From Tetmemena sp. SeJ-2015 (Eukaryota > Ciliophora > Spirotrichea > Sporadotrichida > Oxytrichidae): a stretch of DNA of 27,680 nucleotides. The DNA lies in the NCBI GenBank assembly GCA_027382625.1, contig JAJKFJ010023945.1, positions 1-27,680 on the forward strand, given 5' to 3'. A program made the translations under genes and the position numbers. The notes beneath the pieces are model-generated. The model ran no database searches. It saw only the letters and a list, made by a program, of their open reading frames with translations, and was not told the DNA's origin. The number at the start of each line of letters is the position of its first letter. Position 1 is the stretch's first letter. Positions 1 to 10,784 of the stretch are shown here, one piece after another.

Positions 1-146
1 AGAATCACGCAACTCTTCTGTAAATATATATAAAAGCTTAAAGTTATATTCCATTCTAGCTGGATAATAATAATTTTTACAGTATTAAAAAAGAATCTAT
101 TTGATGCAGCATTTGAATCATGGAAATGATAAAAGGCAATATATAT
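1..146. other. 3' flank of the coiled-coil gene
   Basis: AT-rich sequence after the TGA at 147-149 on the minus strand. Nothing else is seen in it. Confidence 0.4.
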
Positions 147-1889
147 TCACACTCTCCTATCTTCGATTGTTAATCTTCGATAATGATCTTCGAGCAGCTG
201 ATTATCAAAGTCGAACATGACTCTGCGCATCACCTCTAGCTTCTCCCCTTGCTTTCGGTTCTCCTCCCTTAGTCGCTTGTACTAATTCTCAAGTTTCATG
301 TTGAGATGAGTGATCTTGAAGAGGTCCCTCTCCAACTTATCTTTATCAAGCACTTCATCTTACAGAAAGCGAATCTTGGCTCCCATCAAGTTTATCACCT
401 TCTTGAAGATAGAGAGTTCACTTGAGAGCATGTCTCTCTCAGCTTTGTGCTTACTCTTCAAATCGTTTACTATCTTCTCAAGTAAGTCTAGGGGTACCAT
501 TTGAGGATCTGGACCTTAGTCATTCTAGCTCACTTATTTAGGAGATGAGGAGTTCCTCTTTGGGTGGAGTGATTCAGGGTTAGCATAAGTCTCAGCCTCG
601 ATCTTAGAAAAGTCTAGTTCCTTTGAGATAGCGGAAGGGTGAGATGATACGATACCGAATTTCTCCTCATGAGAGGTTGGAGGAGAAATCAAGAGAAAGG
701 AAGAGTCCTTTTCTTGCTCCTCATTTCCGAAGTGATGATTGTCAAAAGCTTAGTTGCTAAGAATCATACTGGTGTCTGCTAGCAACCCAGATTTGTCATT
801 TAGTTGAGATGGACGCCCCAAACCAATGGCCGATATGTCCAAGCTTGCATCCTTCAATAAACCTATTGGGATTTGGTTCTCAAGGTCCAGAGTGGATTTA
901 TCATTTTCCTCAAATATCTCTTGAATGAAGGTCTCACTCAATTGCCTTTACACTCTAACTCTCTACTTAATCTAAAACTCTATAAATAAAAGAAGTTCAA
1001 TCATATAGTTAATCTGAGTTGTATAGTTCTTGATTCTGGATACTAGGCTATTGATCTGTACCTCAAAGTTTAGATTCTCTATTCTAGCGAATGGCTGGTT
1101 CATATTGATAGGACTTATATTCAGTGAGTCGATACCTTGATCCTCTCTATCAGCTTCTTCTTAAGCTTGCCCTTCTCTCTGCTATTTATGTCCACTACCG
1201 ACCTCATTCTCTAAATTATGATCCTCCTAGTTCACAACTGCCGAGTGAGGGAAAACATCTCTCAACAGCTCTTAGTCATTATCCATGGCCAGATTATTGA
1301 GACTCTCCCTCTGTACTTAAAAGCTGTCTCCAAAGTACTGCTGGCCGAAGCTAGGGTTGTTCCAGTGATTACTCTGCCTCACATTAACGGCGCCTCCTCT
1401 ATCACTGTTGGGCATGTTAGTTACAACTTTAGAGTGTTGTTGTTGCTGCTATTGCTGCTGCTATCCAAGTCCCTCTTATTGGAGAGTTGACTCTACTTGC
1501 TCCTGGTCACTCAGCTGAGTTAGGATATCTCACATCTTTTGCTTATTGTTATTGGCTGCAAGGGAATCCTATGAGGTGTTGTGCGACTTGGAAAGTTTGC
1601 TGCCCACGCCTCCCACTATGAACTACTAGTTTGCCCTCTGAGGCTTTCTGCTCCGATCAGCGGCTGTGCTAGGCAAAGGAATGTTACTCAACGCAGCTTG
1701 TGCTCCACTTTTAAGCGCTCTTTAATTCTGCGCAAGTTCACTTGAGCTAGACTGACTTCTACTCAAGTTGTTGTGCTCCTACTTACTCCTAATAATAGAT
1801 GAGATAGCTGTGACTTACTGTTTATCATGGTTAGTGTGAGCAGAGATGGTAGGTATTTTGCTGCTCTAACGATTTAAGTTTTGAGCCAT
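147..1889 (-). CDS. Q-rich protein with C-terminal coiled coil
   Basis: ATG at 1887-1889, TGA at 147-149, TAA/TAG read as Gln. A 24-nt intron and a 42-bp IES interrupt it; without them the frame is 559 codons (558 residues). I do not recognise the family. The N-terminal half is rich in Ser, Asn and Gln and has a poly-Q run near residues 130-140. The last ~120 residues are charged heptad-like sequence (for example KLENQYKRLREENRKQGEKL) and should form a coiled coil. No signal peptide or membrane segment is visible. The start lies about 100 bp downstream of the Tudor-SN reading frame on the same strand. Possible role: structural or cytoskeletal; this is only inference from composition. Confidence 0.75.
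967..1008. other. IES, 42 bp, pointer AGATTAA
   Basis: The 7-bp repeat (minus-strand AGATTAA) lies at 967-973 and 1009-1015. The insert is AT-rich and in frame; removal joins NYTTQIK to QRVRVQRQLSE. Confidence 0.65.
1510..1533 (-). other. 24-nt intron in the coiled-coil gene
   Basis: On the minus strand it begins GTGAG, contains CTAAC as a branch-like site and ends CTGAG. It carries the only in-frame TGA of the gene (1530-1532), is a multiple of three, and has no flanking direct repeat, so an intron fits better than an IES. Confidence 0.6.
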
Positions 1890-1987
1890 TTTGGCTTAGT
1901 AAGAATCAATTAAAATGCAGCTGACAAACTATCCATATCGTTTAATCACTTTGCTCTATCTTCGACACTCTACAATAATTTCCACTC
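1890..1987. promoter_or_regulatory. 98-bp spacer between two minus-strand genes
   Basis: This is the 3' flank of the Tudor-SN frame and the 5' flank of the coiled-coil gene. If a possible 46-bp IES at 1989-2034 is excised, the Tudor-SN frame reads on to about 1905, so the spacer may partly be coding. No clear promoter motif is seen. Confidence 0.3.
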
Positions 1988-3514
1988 TCAGCCTAGTAAG
2001 AAAGCATAAGTAAGTAAGTATATATGATAGAGAGCAGCACTTGAGAACATGCCTTGCTTGGCGTCGACTCCTTTCTTCTCACTAGCGAGTAAGTCCTCGA
2101 GGAACTTACTTGCGTTGTCGCCGCTCTTGGTGACGTTGGTCTTCAGTAGGCCCCTCTCGAGCAGGGAGCAGGCGACGTTCTTGCCAGTCTTCTCAAGGAT
2201 GACGGTGGCGAAGTCCATGTTCCTCTCGTTGATGGTCTTGCTGAACTCCATGATGACCTGCACCTTCTTTCCTATGGTCAGCTTCCTGAGTGCTTCCTTG
2301 CTGTCCCAAGCGTAGGCATCTGGCTCTTCGCCTGGCTTCTTGAGGAGGAGGGGAGCCTTGACAGTGGCGAGGAACACTCTGAACTGCTTGCCGTCGGCTT
2401 CTCTCTCCACAGTCAGGGAGTCACCAGTGTGGATCTCGGCCACCTTGCCAATGAAGTCAGAGGCAGAGGCTTTCTGCTTCTGCTTGGCCTCCTCAGGCTG
2501 GAAGTCCTTCCAGATTCTAGCTTGCTTGGACTGAGCGATCAACTAGGCTTCCTTAAGATAAAAAAAATAAATAAATTTAAATTTACTATTTTATATAATA
2601 AGAGTCTTGAAGTAGTCGGCATCGAAGTCGATGTTCTTGGGCATGTTAAGTTTGGAGTAGCCATTCTTGAGTACCTCGAAGGCGATATCACCAGCTGGGT
2701 GGAAGACTCTGCCTACTAGGGTGCCGCCTTCCTCAGCTCTCTCCAACTTAACTCCTACAGTTCTGTGAAGGAGTAATCCCTCCACGAAGCGTTTGCCATC
2801 GTCCACTAGCTGCTTGTCAGTCTGTGGTGTGAAGAGATGCACCATGGAGAGCCTTACAACTGTTTGGAACTTGTGGATGTAGACAGACAGGTACCCACAG
2901 TTGAAAACGTATTCTACGATGCTCTCGAGGGGCTTGCCCACCTTCTTCGCATCCTCCAATACTCTAGCTGCCGAGAAAGCTGGGTCAGAGAAGTAAGTCA
3001 CCTGGCGAGTGTGCTTCTCCAAGTATTTCTCATCGTTTGAAGCCCACACACCTAAGCCCTTGCCCTTGGCCTCAGTCTGAGCATTAACCAACTCTTCATA
3101 GTTTGAACTGGCTGCCATTGCTCCCTTCTTCTCAATCACTTTAGCCAGACCTGCTCTCACAATCAAACTAATGAAGCACACATTTCAACTCACCCTCCAA
3201 TAAGAGTGAATGCTTAGGTTATAGTTGGTGCCATCCACGATCAAAGTACCGTAGTCTCTGCCTCCATAGTTGTACTCGTAGTGGAATTCAGCCTTCTTGC
3301 CTATGATCTTCTCCCTCAGGAATTCTCTGGCCTAAAATCCGAATGGCTCCTCCACTCTCTGTGCGCTGCCCATCTTGGGTGCCTGCACTGAAGCTAGATA
3401 CACGTTGTGATCTTGAGGACCAGTCTGCTTTGTGGATCTGCTGAGAGTCAAATAGTCACCTGAGTAAACTGCCTTGACGAGGCCCTTGAGTAATTTCTCC
3501 TTCTTTTCTACCAT
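1988..3514 (-). CDS. Tudor-SN (SND1/p100)-type protein, first three SN domains only
   Basis: ATG at 3512-3514; TGA at 1988-1990; about 480 residues after removal of two IESs. Tudor-SN proteins are RNA-binding cofactors with four staphylococcal-nuclease-like (SN) domains followed by a Tudor/SN hybrid. The start matches the beginning of SN1 (KGLVKAVYSGDYLTLSR, then REFLREKIIGKKAEF and NISLVRAGLAKV-like sequence). SN2 follows (IVEYVFNCGYLSVYIHKFQ, RVFHPAGDIAFEVLKNGYSK), then SN3 (GKVAEIHTGDSLTVE, SLLERGLLKTNV). The frame ends just after SN3, so SN4 and the Tudor part of the usual ~900-residue protein are missing. The last ~16 codons (LYHIYLLTYAFLLG) look non-coding and AT-rich. Either the rest is encoded elsewhere in the germline or the gene is broken. 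Identification is firm; completeness is not. Confidence 0.85.
1989..2034. other. Possible IES, 46 bp, pointer CAGC/GCTG
   Basis: GCTG (plus CAGC) occurs at 1989-1992 and 2035-2038 around AT-rich sequence at the end of the Tudor-SN frame. Removal would replace the odd tail with a new frame running to a TGA near 1905. The new tail is not recognisable, so this may equally be the MDS end. Confidence 0.3.
2554..2598. other. IES, 45 bp, pointer TCTTA
   Basis: The repeat (plus strand TAAGA) lies at 2554-2558 and 2599-2603. The insert is nearly pure A/T. Removal joins DADYFKTL to KEAQLIAQSKQARIW, the expected helix at the SN2-SN3 boundary. Confidence 0.85.
3170..3208. other. IES, 39 bp, pointer CATT
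   Basis: The repeat (plus strand AATG) lies at 3170-3173 and 3209-3212. The insert holds an in-frame TGA. Removal gives GTNYNLSISLIVRAGLAKV, matching SND1-type sequence. A GTGAGT...TTAG intron nested inside would be 26 nt and would break the frame, so the IES reading is preferred. Confidence 0.8.
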
Positions 3515-3766
3515 TGTGTAAAGATATGTTGTTTGTGTGTTGATTGATTGTTATTATTCAAATATGATTAGAGGAGGACACTTATTTTCCCACTTGGCTA
3601 TTTTCCCACGTATAGAATCACAGAGAGAGATTAAGAGAATATGGATAAATGGATATTAAGTTGGTAAGTTATCATAAGTAATAGTTTATGGAAAATACTC
3701 CAAATGAAAAATTGAAAGACTCATTGTCAATTCATAGCAATTATTGGTAATGTAAAGAGGCTTTAT
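3515..3766. other. Spacer upstream of Tudor-SN, downstream of TPR gene
   Basis: AT-rich spacer of 252 bp between two minus-strand genes. It should hold the Tudor-SN promoter and the TPR gene 3' end. No recognisable site, repeat or RNA gene was seen. Confidence 0.4.
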
Positions 3767-6700
3767 TCACTATTCGTAGTCTTCTTCGATGTCGATCTCT
3801 TCATCAACTATGATATTCTTCTCGCCGTTGAAGTCCTGGATGTCGTTCTCCCCATAGAGGTGCTGCAACATCTGAGCCTGTATGTTGCGGTGAGTGCTGT
3901 CTCTTACCGTATCGTTCTCATTGCTCTCTTCTCTTCCCTTCATTACCCCAGCATCCCTTACTTGCTTCTATCTCTCAGTCTTGTTGTTGATGTTCAACTT
4001 CTTATAATTTTCTTTGTCGTTGGGCTACCTGCCTTTGTTGCTCTTACGCTCCTCTATGGAGACTTCCTCATCGTCTGGCTCGTACTCCTCATTGTCTTCT
4101 TCGTCCTGAGTGTGGTCGTAGTCCTCCTCGTCCTCCTGTATGAGTTGTTGCTGCTCCATCTCCTCCCTAAAGAAGTTGAACTCCTCTCCTTTGAACACCT
4201 GCTCACTCACTGCCTTGACCAGCCTAGCTTTCTACTCCTTGACATAGTTGCGCAAGTAATAGCGCTCATTCTAGAACTCCTCCTCCTACTACTTGCCTCG
4301 ACGATGTGCCATTTCATATTGATAGCGAGGGTCCTCTGCGTACTGCAGCATTTAATGCTGGTACTCAGAACCGTTGTCATCATTCCTATCTTCTTCGTCT
4401 TATCCCTCGTTAGCTACCATCATGAAAATGCAAGAATAACTTGAGTTAATATACTGCTATATTTTTTAATCATACTAGGTTCTGTCTCTGTAAGCATGGC
4501 TGTGCTCTCATCTACTACTTAAATCTCATCTGTGAACTTGATTCCAAAGTCACATCTCTTTATCCAAGGAGCTTCAGGCTTTGGTGGACTCACGTTCTTT
4601 AAGTTGAACTCCTGCTGCAGCACGCTCTCGTCAACATTGGGTATCATGTTTGGAGGTTTCACAAAGGGGAAGGAGAAAGAGGGTCGAGAGTAAAAATGGA
4701 AGACAGTCTTTGTCAAAGACTCAGAAAGGACTTGAGATGGAAGAGAAAACTTCACCTCAGGGAAGAGCGTGCATATTCTATTCCCAAGTGGGAAAGGATT
4801 GATAGAGATAGTTTGCTTCTATTCGAATATTTCTTAGTAAATTGCACTGTCTACTTTCTAAAAGGAATCGAAGTCATGTTTGCTCTGGGCAGCGTTTCCA
4901 ACAGCTGAATAAAGGAAGCCTCTTATGAGCAGAAGGTTCTTTTTATACTTATTTGGCACCTCACTAATTAGCTTACTTGTTCTCTCTATTGCATTCTAGT
5001 ATTCCTTGTTTAAAATTAGGCAAAGGATGGCGTTGAAGGAGGACTCATGGACATTTAGAGAGCACAGACCCACATCAGACAGATCAGTTTGGTTACTGCT
5101 CTGACTCTGATTTTCTGCATTATCGTTACTGTTGTTGTTCTCCTAGTCCTTTTGTTCCTGCTTGGCCTTGACACTTGCCTCGAAGTCAGCCATGGCTTTG
5201 GAATACTGACCAGAGTAGAAGTTCATAACTCCTCTGTAGAGATAGAAGTCTTCCTATCCAAAGATGTTCTCCTTATAGTAGCTAAAGGGCTCCACCTAAT
5301 CTAAAACGATCATTAAAGCTAAGCATTCTCTTTTAAATCTGCTTGAGTTTTGAGTTGGGTATCTGCTTCATCCTCAACAAAGAATCTATTCTTGATCTTC
5401 TTGGACTTCTTGAGTCCATGGCCTTAATCCTTGGCTCTTCTGCGTCTGAGCGCTCTCATCTTCTCAATCTTGATGCGTTTGACATTAGGGATTATCTGCT
5501 GATGCATCCTGCTTGCACTGGTTGTAGTGGCTACGTTATGCTCCACATCATATTAAGTATTCAAAAGTTTGGTATACACCACCACTCCCTTTTCAAATAC
5601 AGAGATGTCATAGCCACTTCTAGCTTGAGGACCTTAAGTCTGTGAGACATTTGGAGCTTAGCTAATTGAAGAAGCTTAGATCGCTTGCTTAAGCGCTTAT
5701 AGGCATTCCTTATCAACATAAGCGATCTTATCAGAGGGAGTTCTCTCAACCACTAAGCACAAGTCTTTCAGTGCTTGATCAAGGTTTGCTAATGCAATAT
5801 GACATCGAGATCGCTGATAGAAAGCAAGTGAAGACTTCTGTACTGAGTCTGCGTTGGTGAAAGCCTTAGTCGCATCATCATAAGAACCAGTGGTCATAAG
5901 TAGGTTTCCAGCATATATATGCACCAGAGGGTTCTTGGGCTCTAAGAGAATCAGCTTCTGAAAGTCCAAAAAGGCCAAAGCTGTGTCTCCGAGCAAGTAA
6001 GCACACTTTCCTCTGTTGAAGTAAGACTATTTAGCATAAGACCTATGATTATACTTACATCTGAGATTTCTTCGTCCATCTCTATAGCTTTAGTAAGGTC
6101 AGTGATTGCTTCTTAGAACATACTCAGACAAGCATGACATCTTCCTCTTGCAAGATAGAGTTTTGCGGTAGGCTCTTCATCAATATCTATTGAAGCGTCA
6201 AGATCTACAAGTGCTTCATAGAACTGATGCAGGTAGAAGAGTATTAATCCTCTTAGATAGAGAAGATTAGCATCTTTAGGATTCTTCTACAAAGCTCTAT
6301 CAATCACTTGCTTTGCCTCAAGCATTTTTTCTCTTTTCCTAGAAGTAGAAGTTTAAATTAAACCTTGCTGAACTTACTTTGGATTATCGACATCAACAAT
6401 TTCACTAATACAACTCTGTACTATGCAAATAGCTTGGAACTTGTAAGGGTCCTTATTGTTAGGGAACTTCTCTTCTGCTTGACTCAGAATAGACTTGACT
6501 CCGTTAAGATCTCTCTTTTCAATTTTGATGAGAGCCTGTGCGATGAATCTATTGTAAACGCTAGCCTGTTCTAACTTCCTAATCTTGGATGCCTTATTGA
6601 GATCACCTAAGGCTTTCTATTGAAAAAGATTAAATGATAAAAAGTCTTTAAATTACTTACATCAAACTGTTGATTCATGATTAGTCCATAGGATCGATAG

Positions 6701-9700
6701 CAGTAAATGAGATAGATCAAGTAGGGCTTGATAGCATTTTATTATTCCTTGGCTGTCTGTTCTTTTAAATTGGTCATGATATTCGTAGTGAAGGTAGCCT
6801 TGGAAGTGTTCTCTGCAGTGACTGGCAAACTAGAGTTCATTCCCTCCTTAGCGTCAAAAGTTATCTGCCCTTCTATCAGCTGATTTAAGATCTTGATGCC
6901 CTTCTTTACCTTCCTCTTCATAATCAGCAGAACCTACATTCATAGTAAGTACTCATTAAGAAATTATAGCAAAGTAGATATGTATAAGATATATAAGCAA
7001 CTTAATACTTACTCCCTCAACAAACATCTTATAGTGAAGAAACTTCTGCGCCTTAAAATCGTAATGAACAGCTCTTTGAAGATTGTGAAAAGCCTCATAG
7101 AAATCCTTCTGCTTTATCCTTATCTTCGCATTTTCAAAAAGTGCGTTCCCACAGAGTTAATCGTCACAAGCAATAGCATTTATATCATTAATTTGACTTG
7201 GAGATTGGCCTTAACTTGTGCCTTCTCTGTTATTGATCATAGAGGAATTCCTTTGATTTGATTAGTCCATTGTGTTATTAGCATTCATTGAGCTGAAGTT
7301 GTTGTTATTGGGCTGAGTGGAAATCTTTATGACTTGTTCGAAGTGGAGGATGGCTTCGTTGTCTTGGCCCTTGTTCTTTAGGATCTTGCCTTTGTAGTAG
7401 TGAGCTCTCGCGTTCTTGTCATTCACCTCCAATATTTAATTAAAAAACTTATTTATTCTATTTTATATTTAGTTGAAGTCAGCAAGTGCCTGGTCGAAAC
7501 TCTTAAGCTGATAGAGCAAGATGCCCCTCTTAGTGAGAGCAAGCAGGGAATTGTGTGGATCAATCTGTATTGCTTAGTTGTAGGCAGTAAGTGCAGCTTT
7601 GAAATTTCCAAGGCCTTTGAGACTGTCAGCTTGCCCAATGTAGCCAGCTCCATTCTGAGGTTGCAGCTTTATCACAGCTTGGAAATCCAAAAGAGCCTTA
7701 TCAAACTTCTTCATCAATATTTGTAAACTAAATTGATAACCAACAATTATTCATATTTATTTTAAAGATGAAAAGTTTATCTATCCTCTCGCTTGATAGG
7801 CTTCAACATACTTGGGGAACTTGTTCAAACCTTTGGAAAGCTAAATCAGTTATTGACCATATAGAAACTTACAGCTTTCGCAGCACTGGGGAGGTCATTG
7901 ATTCTTCTGAAGGCGATTGAAAGCACTATGTAGACGCTCTTATTGTACAAGGGCTCGCTCAAAATAAGTTCACTTAGCTCTTGTGCACACTTCTTAGGGT
8001 TTTAGTTGTCCAAGTAGCCGATTGCTCTGTAATACTTCGCATCTCTGTTAGCTGGGTTGAGCTTAAGGGCTTAAGAGAAAGCCTTAAGAGCTTCTTTATA
8101 ATCTCTGGCCATAAGTTTGAACTTGCCTTCTTCAAAGAGAGCATGGCTGTTGTTGATTAGCTCTTACTACTTTTGAAACATCACAGCGTCAGTTGTGGAT
8201 TTATTGGTTGCTGTTTGGGAGCTAACATGAAACTGCTAATGCCCTTAGTAGTTTTAGAGTAGCATATTCTAAGATGCAGGGAAACTGGATTACCTGTCTG
8301 ATAAAACACTAACGCTGCTCTTACTGTAGCCACTAGACATTCCTTGATTAAATTAAAGCAAAATGCAATTATAGACTTATTGATTCATGCTGAAATTTGG
8401 GATCATTTGGTTCATCTGTGCTTAGTGATTATTCTTATTCTGAAAGAACATGGGCTGTGAAGGTTGAAACTGTGGGTTGGAAAATTAAGCAGGCACATGA
8501 GTCAGCGAATTATCTCTAGAGCCAGTCATGGGTGCTGTCCCTATTGAGCTTATATTCTGCAAGCTATTCTCTAGAGAGTTATTGAGATTGGTACGATTCA
8601 TGGAGGTATGCATCTGCAAAAACTGAATCGACTGATCCACCATGTTATTGATCCTTTACTGCTGCTTAAAAGGGATTCTTCGAGACGAACTATAGCCTTT
8701 TATAGCCTGGTGACTAGTTGACGACTGATATTTTTAGGCAAGTCTCTTAATAGGTGAATCCCTCTTAGCAGATTGAATCTCACTAGTGTCCGTGTAAGCA
8801 TCATTTTATTCAATAAACAAGTTTGCGTTGTTATTGCCCGTCTTTGATCCACTGGAGTTACTCATGAGTAGGTTGAATTTAGGACCTGATGGTAAGCTAG
8901 GGTTGATATTCAAGTTTTTGGCACTTCCCAACTCTTGCTAGAGATTCACTATGGAGTTATTTGTAGTGATTGCCTGAGCTGACCCTAACGGGAAGGAATT
9001 TTTGAAGTCTTCTACTCCAGGTTAGTTTGATTAGTTGCTGGGGTTCACTAAGTTATTCAAAGAAAATCTGATAATCGGAATTGAAAATGCAAATAAATAT
9101 TAATTGTACCTGCCTCTAAAGTTCTTGAGGGAGACTTTCTTTCCATAGGAGGATCCTCTTAACTACCTCTCTTGGCTTGATTACAGCTACTGATACTTCG
9201 TATTTATAAAGAGAAAGTACATTTAAAAAATTCTCTAAGTATTCTGGGAGGACTGCTGATTTCTTTTAGGACCAGATTTAAACCTCACACTCTCGTTAGA
9301 GGCTGTGCTATTATGTACGCTATCGTATATGTTTATCGCGTTCAAGATGAAAAGCTAAAAATAATCACTCAATAGTTTAACTAAATTTCAAGATGCTGTT
9401 GTTCAAATTAACTCCTGAATACTTTCGCACATAGTCTTAATTTTGCAAGGGGTTCATCTAATAAGAGTTAGAAAGCTTGCTGTTGCTATTAGACAAGATG
9501 GAATTATTGTATTGGTACTTTAGCAAATTTCTGTGCTTACCTGCGCTCAGATTGATTGAGCCTAAATATATAAAAGATTTATTTATAATATGAAGCCCAC
9601 AGATCCCGCATTCATCCCTATTGCAGATCCAGAGCTAACAATAGCACTCTAATTTACTGCAGAAGCAAGGACAGATTAATCAAGGGGTGCCCTTCTCTCC

Positions 9701-10653
9701 ACGCTTTTGACATACTTGCGCCCATTGCTAAGACTGGCGTTAACGTTATTACCATACATCTTCATTAGAGCCTGTGTCTATCTTTGGAAACTTTTAAATT
9801 GCAAGTTCTGCTTATGCGTAGAGCTAGATACATTTAGGCTCTAATTCAAAGCGTTCAGAGTTTCCTTCCTCGAGCGAGTTACAGGGATGCTTGAATACTA
9901 CTATATTAGGTCTCTTTAGTTCTGTGTGAGAGTTGCTGCTCCCTAGGGGGGAATAATGAGCCCCCTCGACCCCATCATGTTCATTTTCTTGAGTGAAGAT
10001 GAGTTGTCGTGCTAAAGTAATGAGCCTGTGAAATTAGCAGTCCCACTATTCACATTGATGAGGGTTGTGTTGTGCTGATTTATAGTTATAGGTGGCATGG
10101 GCATGTTGATGTGTTGATGCGGCTACATGCCATGGTGGGTACTAAGCCCTGAGCTAATCTAATTACTAAGAGTGCTCCCATTCATAGAGTGAGCTGTGGC
10201 AAACCCTGTGTTGATAAGCATTTAAGGAGGCTGACCTCCAATCATGAAATTATAGTCATGGTTTATCAAGTTAATCTTCTCTGAGGATTTTCTCATAGGC
10301 TCTTCCAAAGATGAGTGCAGATTAAGATTGAATCTCCTCTCCTAAGAGTTCTCAATTGAATTTCTGAAAGGCGCTAAAGTTTCATAATTCTTTATTGGAA
10401 TTGAAGAAGACGCAGCTAGTTGATTCAATTCTGAGTTTTTGAAATTCAAACTTGCATTTTAAATCTATCCTCCGAAGCCTATCATCCCACTACTTGCATC
10501 AAATTGATTCTCAGCATGTGCTTCAAGAGTTCTGTTGACAGACCCCTTATAGTGTTTGGTAGTAGATTAAGCGGTTGGGAATTAGAGTCTGCGATTGAGT
10601 TTGACGTTGTTGTGAATGCGGGCAGTTCGCTTCTGCGGTGGCAAGGATGCCAT
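3767..10653 (-). CDS. Giant TPR-repeat protein
   Basis: ATG at 10651-10653 (MASLPPQKRTAR), TGA at 3767-3769. Subtracting 8 IESs (325 bp) and 6 introns (268 nt) leaves exactly 2098 codons. Residues 1 to about 750 are low complexity (Asn, Ser, Gln, basic clusters). From about 755 to 1760 there are many tetratricopeptide repeats, for example FEEGKFKLMARDYKEALKAF, KFDKALLDFQAVIKLQP and LAFLDFQKLILLEPKNPLVH. A linker with MIPNVDESVLQQEF follows, then a strongly acidic tail with EDEEDYDHTQDEEDNEEYEP. TPRs bind protein partners; large ciliate TPR proteins are often scaffold or ciliary proteins, but the role here is inferred. It is divergent from the armadillo gene with a 131-bp shared 5' spacer. Two close alternatives remain only at the IES near 7726. 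Confidence 0.88.
4419..4468. other. IES, 50 bp, pointer ATGAT
   Basis: Plus-strand ATCAT at 4419-4423 and 4469-4473. AT-rich, changes frame; removal joins LTETEPSM to MVANEGQDEED. Confidence 0.85.
5298..5335. other. IES, 38 bp, pointer AGATT
   Basis: Plus-strand AATCT at 5298-5302 and 5336-5340. Not a multiple of three and holds a TGA; removal joins TQLKTQAD to QVEPFSYYKENIFG in the new frame. Confidence 0.85.
6027..6058 (-). other. Intron, 32 nt, TPR gene
   Basis: Minus strand GTAAGTATAA...CTAAATAG, phase 0; splicing gives EEISDSYFNRGKCAYLLGD. Confidence 0.85.
6339..6377 (-). other. Intron, 39 nt, TPR gene
   Basis: Minus strand GTAAGTTCAG...CTTCTAG, phase 2; splicing gives VDVDNPKKREKMLEAK. 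Confidence 0.8.
6617..6660 (-). other. Intron, 44 nt, TPR gene
   Basis: Minus strand GTAAGTAATT...TTCAATAG, phase 0; splicing gives MNQQFDKALGDLNKAS. Confidence 0.8.
6934..7012 (-). other. Intron, 79 nt, TPR gene
   Basis: Minus strand GTAAGTATTAAG...TGAATGTAG, phase 0; splicing gives MFVEGVLLIMKRKVKKG. Confidence 0.8.
7432..7464. other. IES, 33 bp, pointer TAAATAT
   Basis: Plus-strand ATATTTA at 7432-7438 and 7465-7471. The insert is almost all A/T. Removal gives ADFNQILEVNDKNARAHYYK, a proper TPR. Confidence 0.8.
7726..7773. other. IES, about 48 bp, weak pointer (TT)
   Basis: A TGA-containing AT-rich insert inside a TPR. Removing a multiple of three here gives ARGQINLQILMKKFDKALL. The flanking repeat is only TT, so the exact borders are uncertain. 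Confidence 0.5.
7841..7872 (-). other. Intron, 32 nt, TPR gene
   Basis: Minus strand GTAAGT...CTGATTTAG, phase 0, removes a TGA and restores the TPR frame (PSAAKALSKGLNKFPKYVEA). Confidence 0.85.
8344..8379. other. IES, 36 bp, pointer AATCAA
   Basis: Plus-strand TTGATT at 8344-8349 and 8380-8385; in frame and AT-rich. Removal joins PNFSMNQ to GMSSGYSK. Confidence 0.7.
9068..9109 (-). other. Intron, 42 nt, TPR gene
   Basis: Minus strand GTACAA...TTATCAG, phase 2; splicing gives FRGRFSLNNL. Frame-neutral in length. Confidence 0.55.
9200..9238. other. IES, 39 bp, pointer AATAC
   Basis: Plus-strand GTATT at 9200-9204 and 9239-9243; AT-rich, in frame. Removal gives SSQNTKYQQLQSSQ. Confidence 0.65.
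9341..9386. other. IES, 46 bp, pointer CATCTTGAA (9 bp)
   Basis: Plus-strand TTCAAGATG at 9341-9349 and 9387-9395. It contains an in-frame TGA. Removal yields NNSILNAINIYDSVHN. Together with the 35-bp IES the shift sums to zero. Confidence 0.9.
9559..9593. other. IES, 35 bp, pointer GGCT
   Basis: Plus-strand AGCC at 9559-9562 and 9594-9597. Length is not a multiple of three; removal gives GSVGSINLSAGKH and changes frame as required. Confidence 0.85.
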
Positions 10654-10784
10654 GAGTTTCTTCTTTATAATCTTATCCTTATAATTAATTATCTTGGCTT
10701 CAAATAACTCTCACTTCTTATTATTATTGCTCTGATTTAATTTGATTAATTTAATTCTTGATTTATTCTAAACTTGCTAATAAA
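10654..10784. promoter_or_regulatory. Shared divergent promoter spacer
   Basis: 131 bp between the start codons of the TPR gene (minus) and the armadillo gene (plus), very A/T-rich near 10720-10780. It must hold both 5' control regions unless the two become separate somatic chromosomes. No specific motif was recognised. Confidence 0.45.

Noticed and set aside
3168..3193. Canonical-looking 26-nt intron GTGAGT...TTAG in the Tudor-SN gene
   Set aside because: Splicing it breaks the frame; the 39-bp CATT-flanked IES covering it restores the conserved SN1 sequence.
3860..4444. Plus-strand 194-codon leucine/valine-rich frame resembling a membrane protein
   Set aside because: Antisense of the acidic Q/E/D-rich tail of the TPR protein, which explains the hydrophobic composition.
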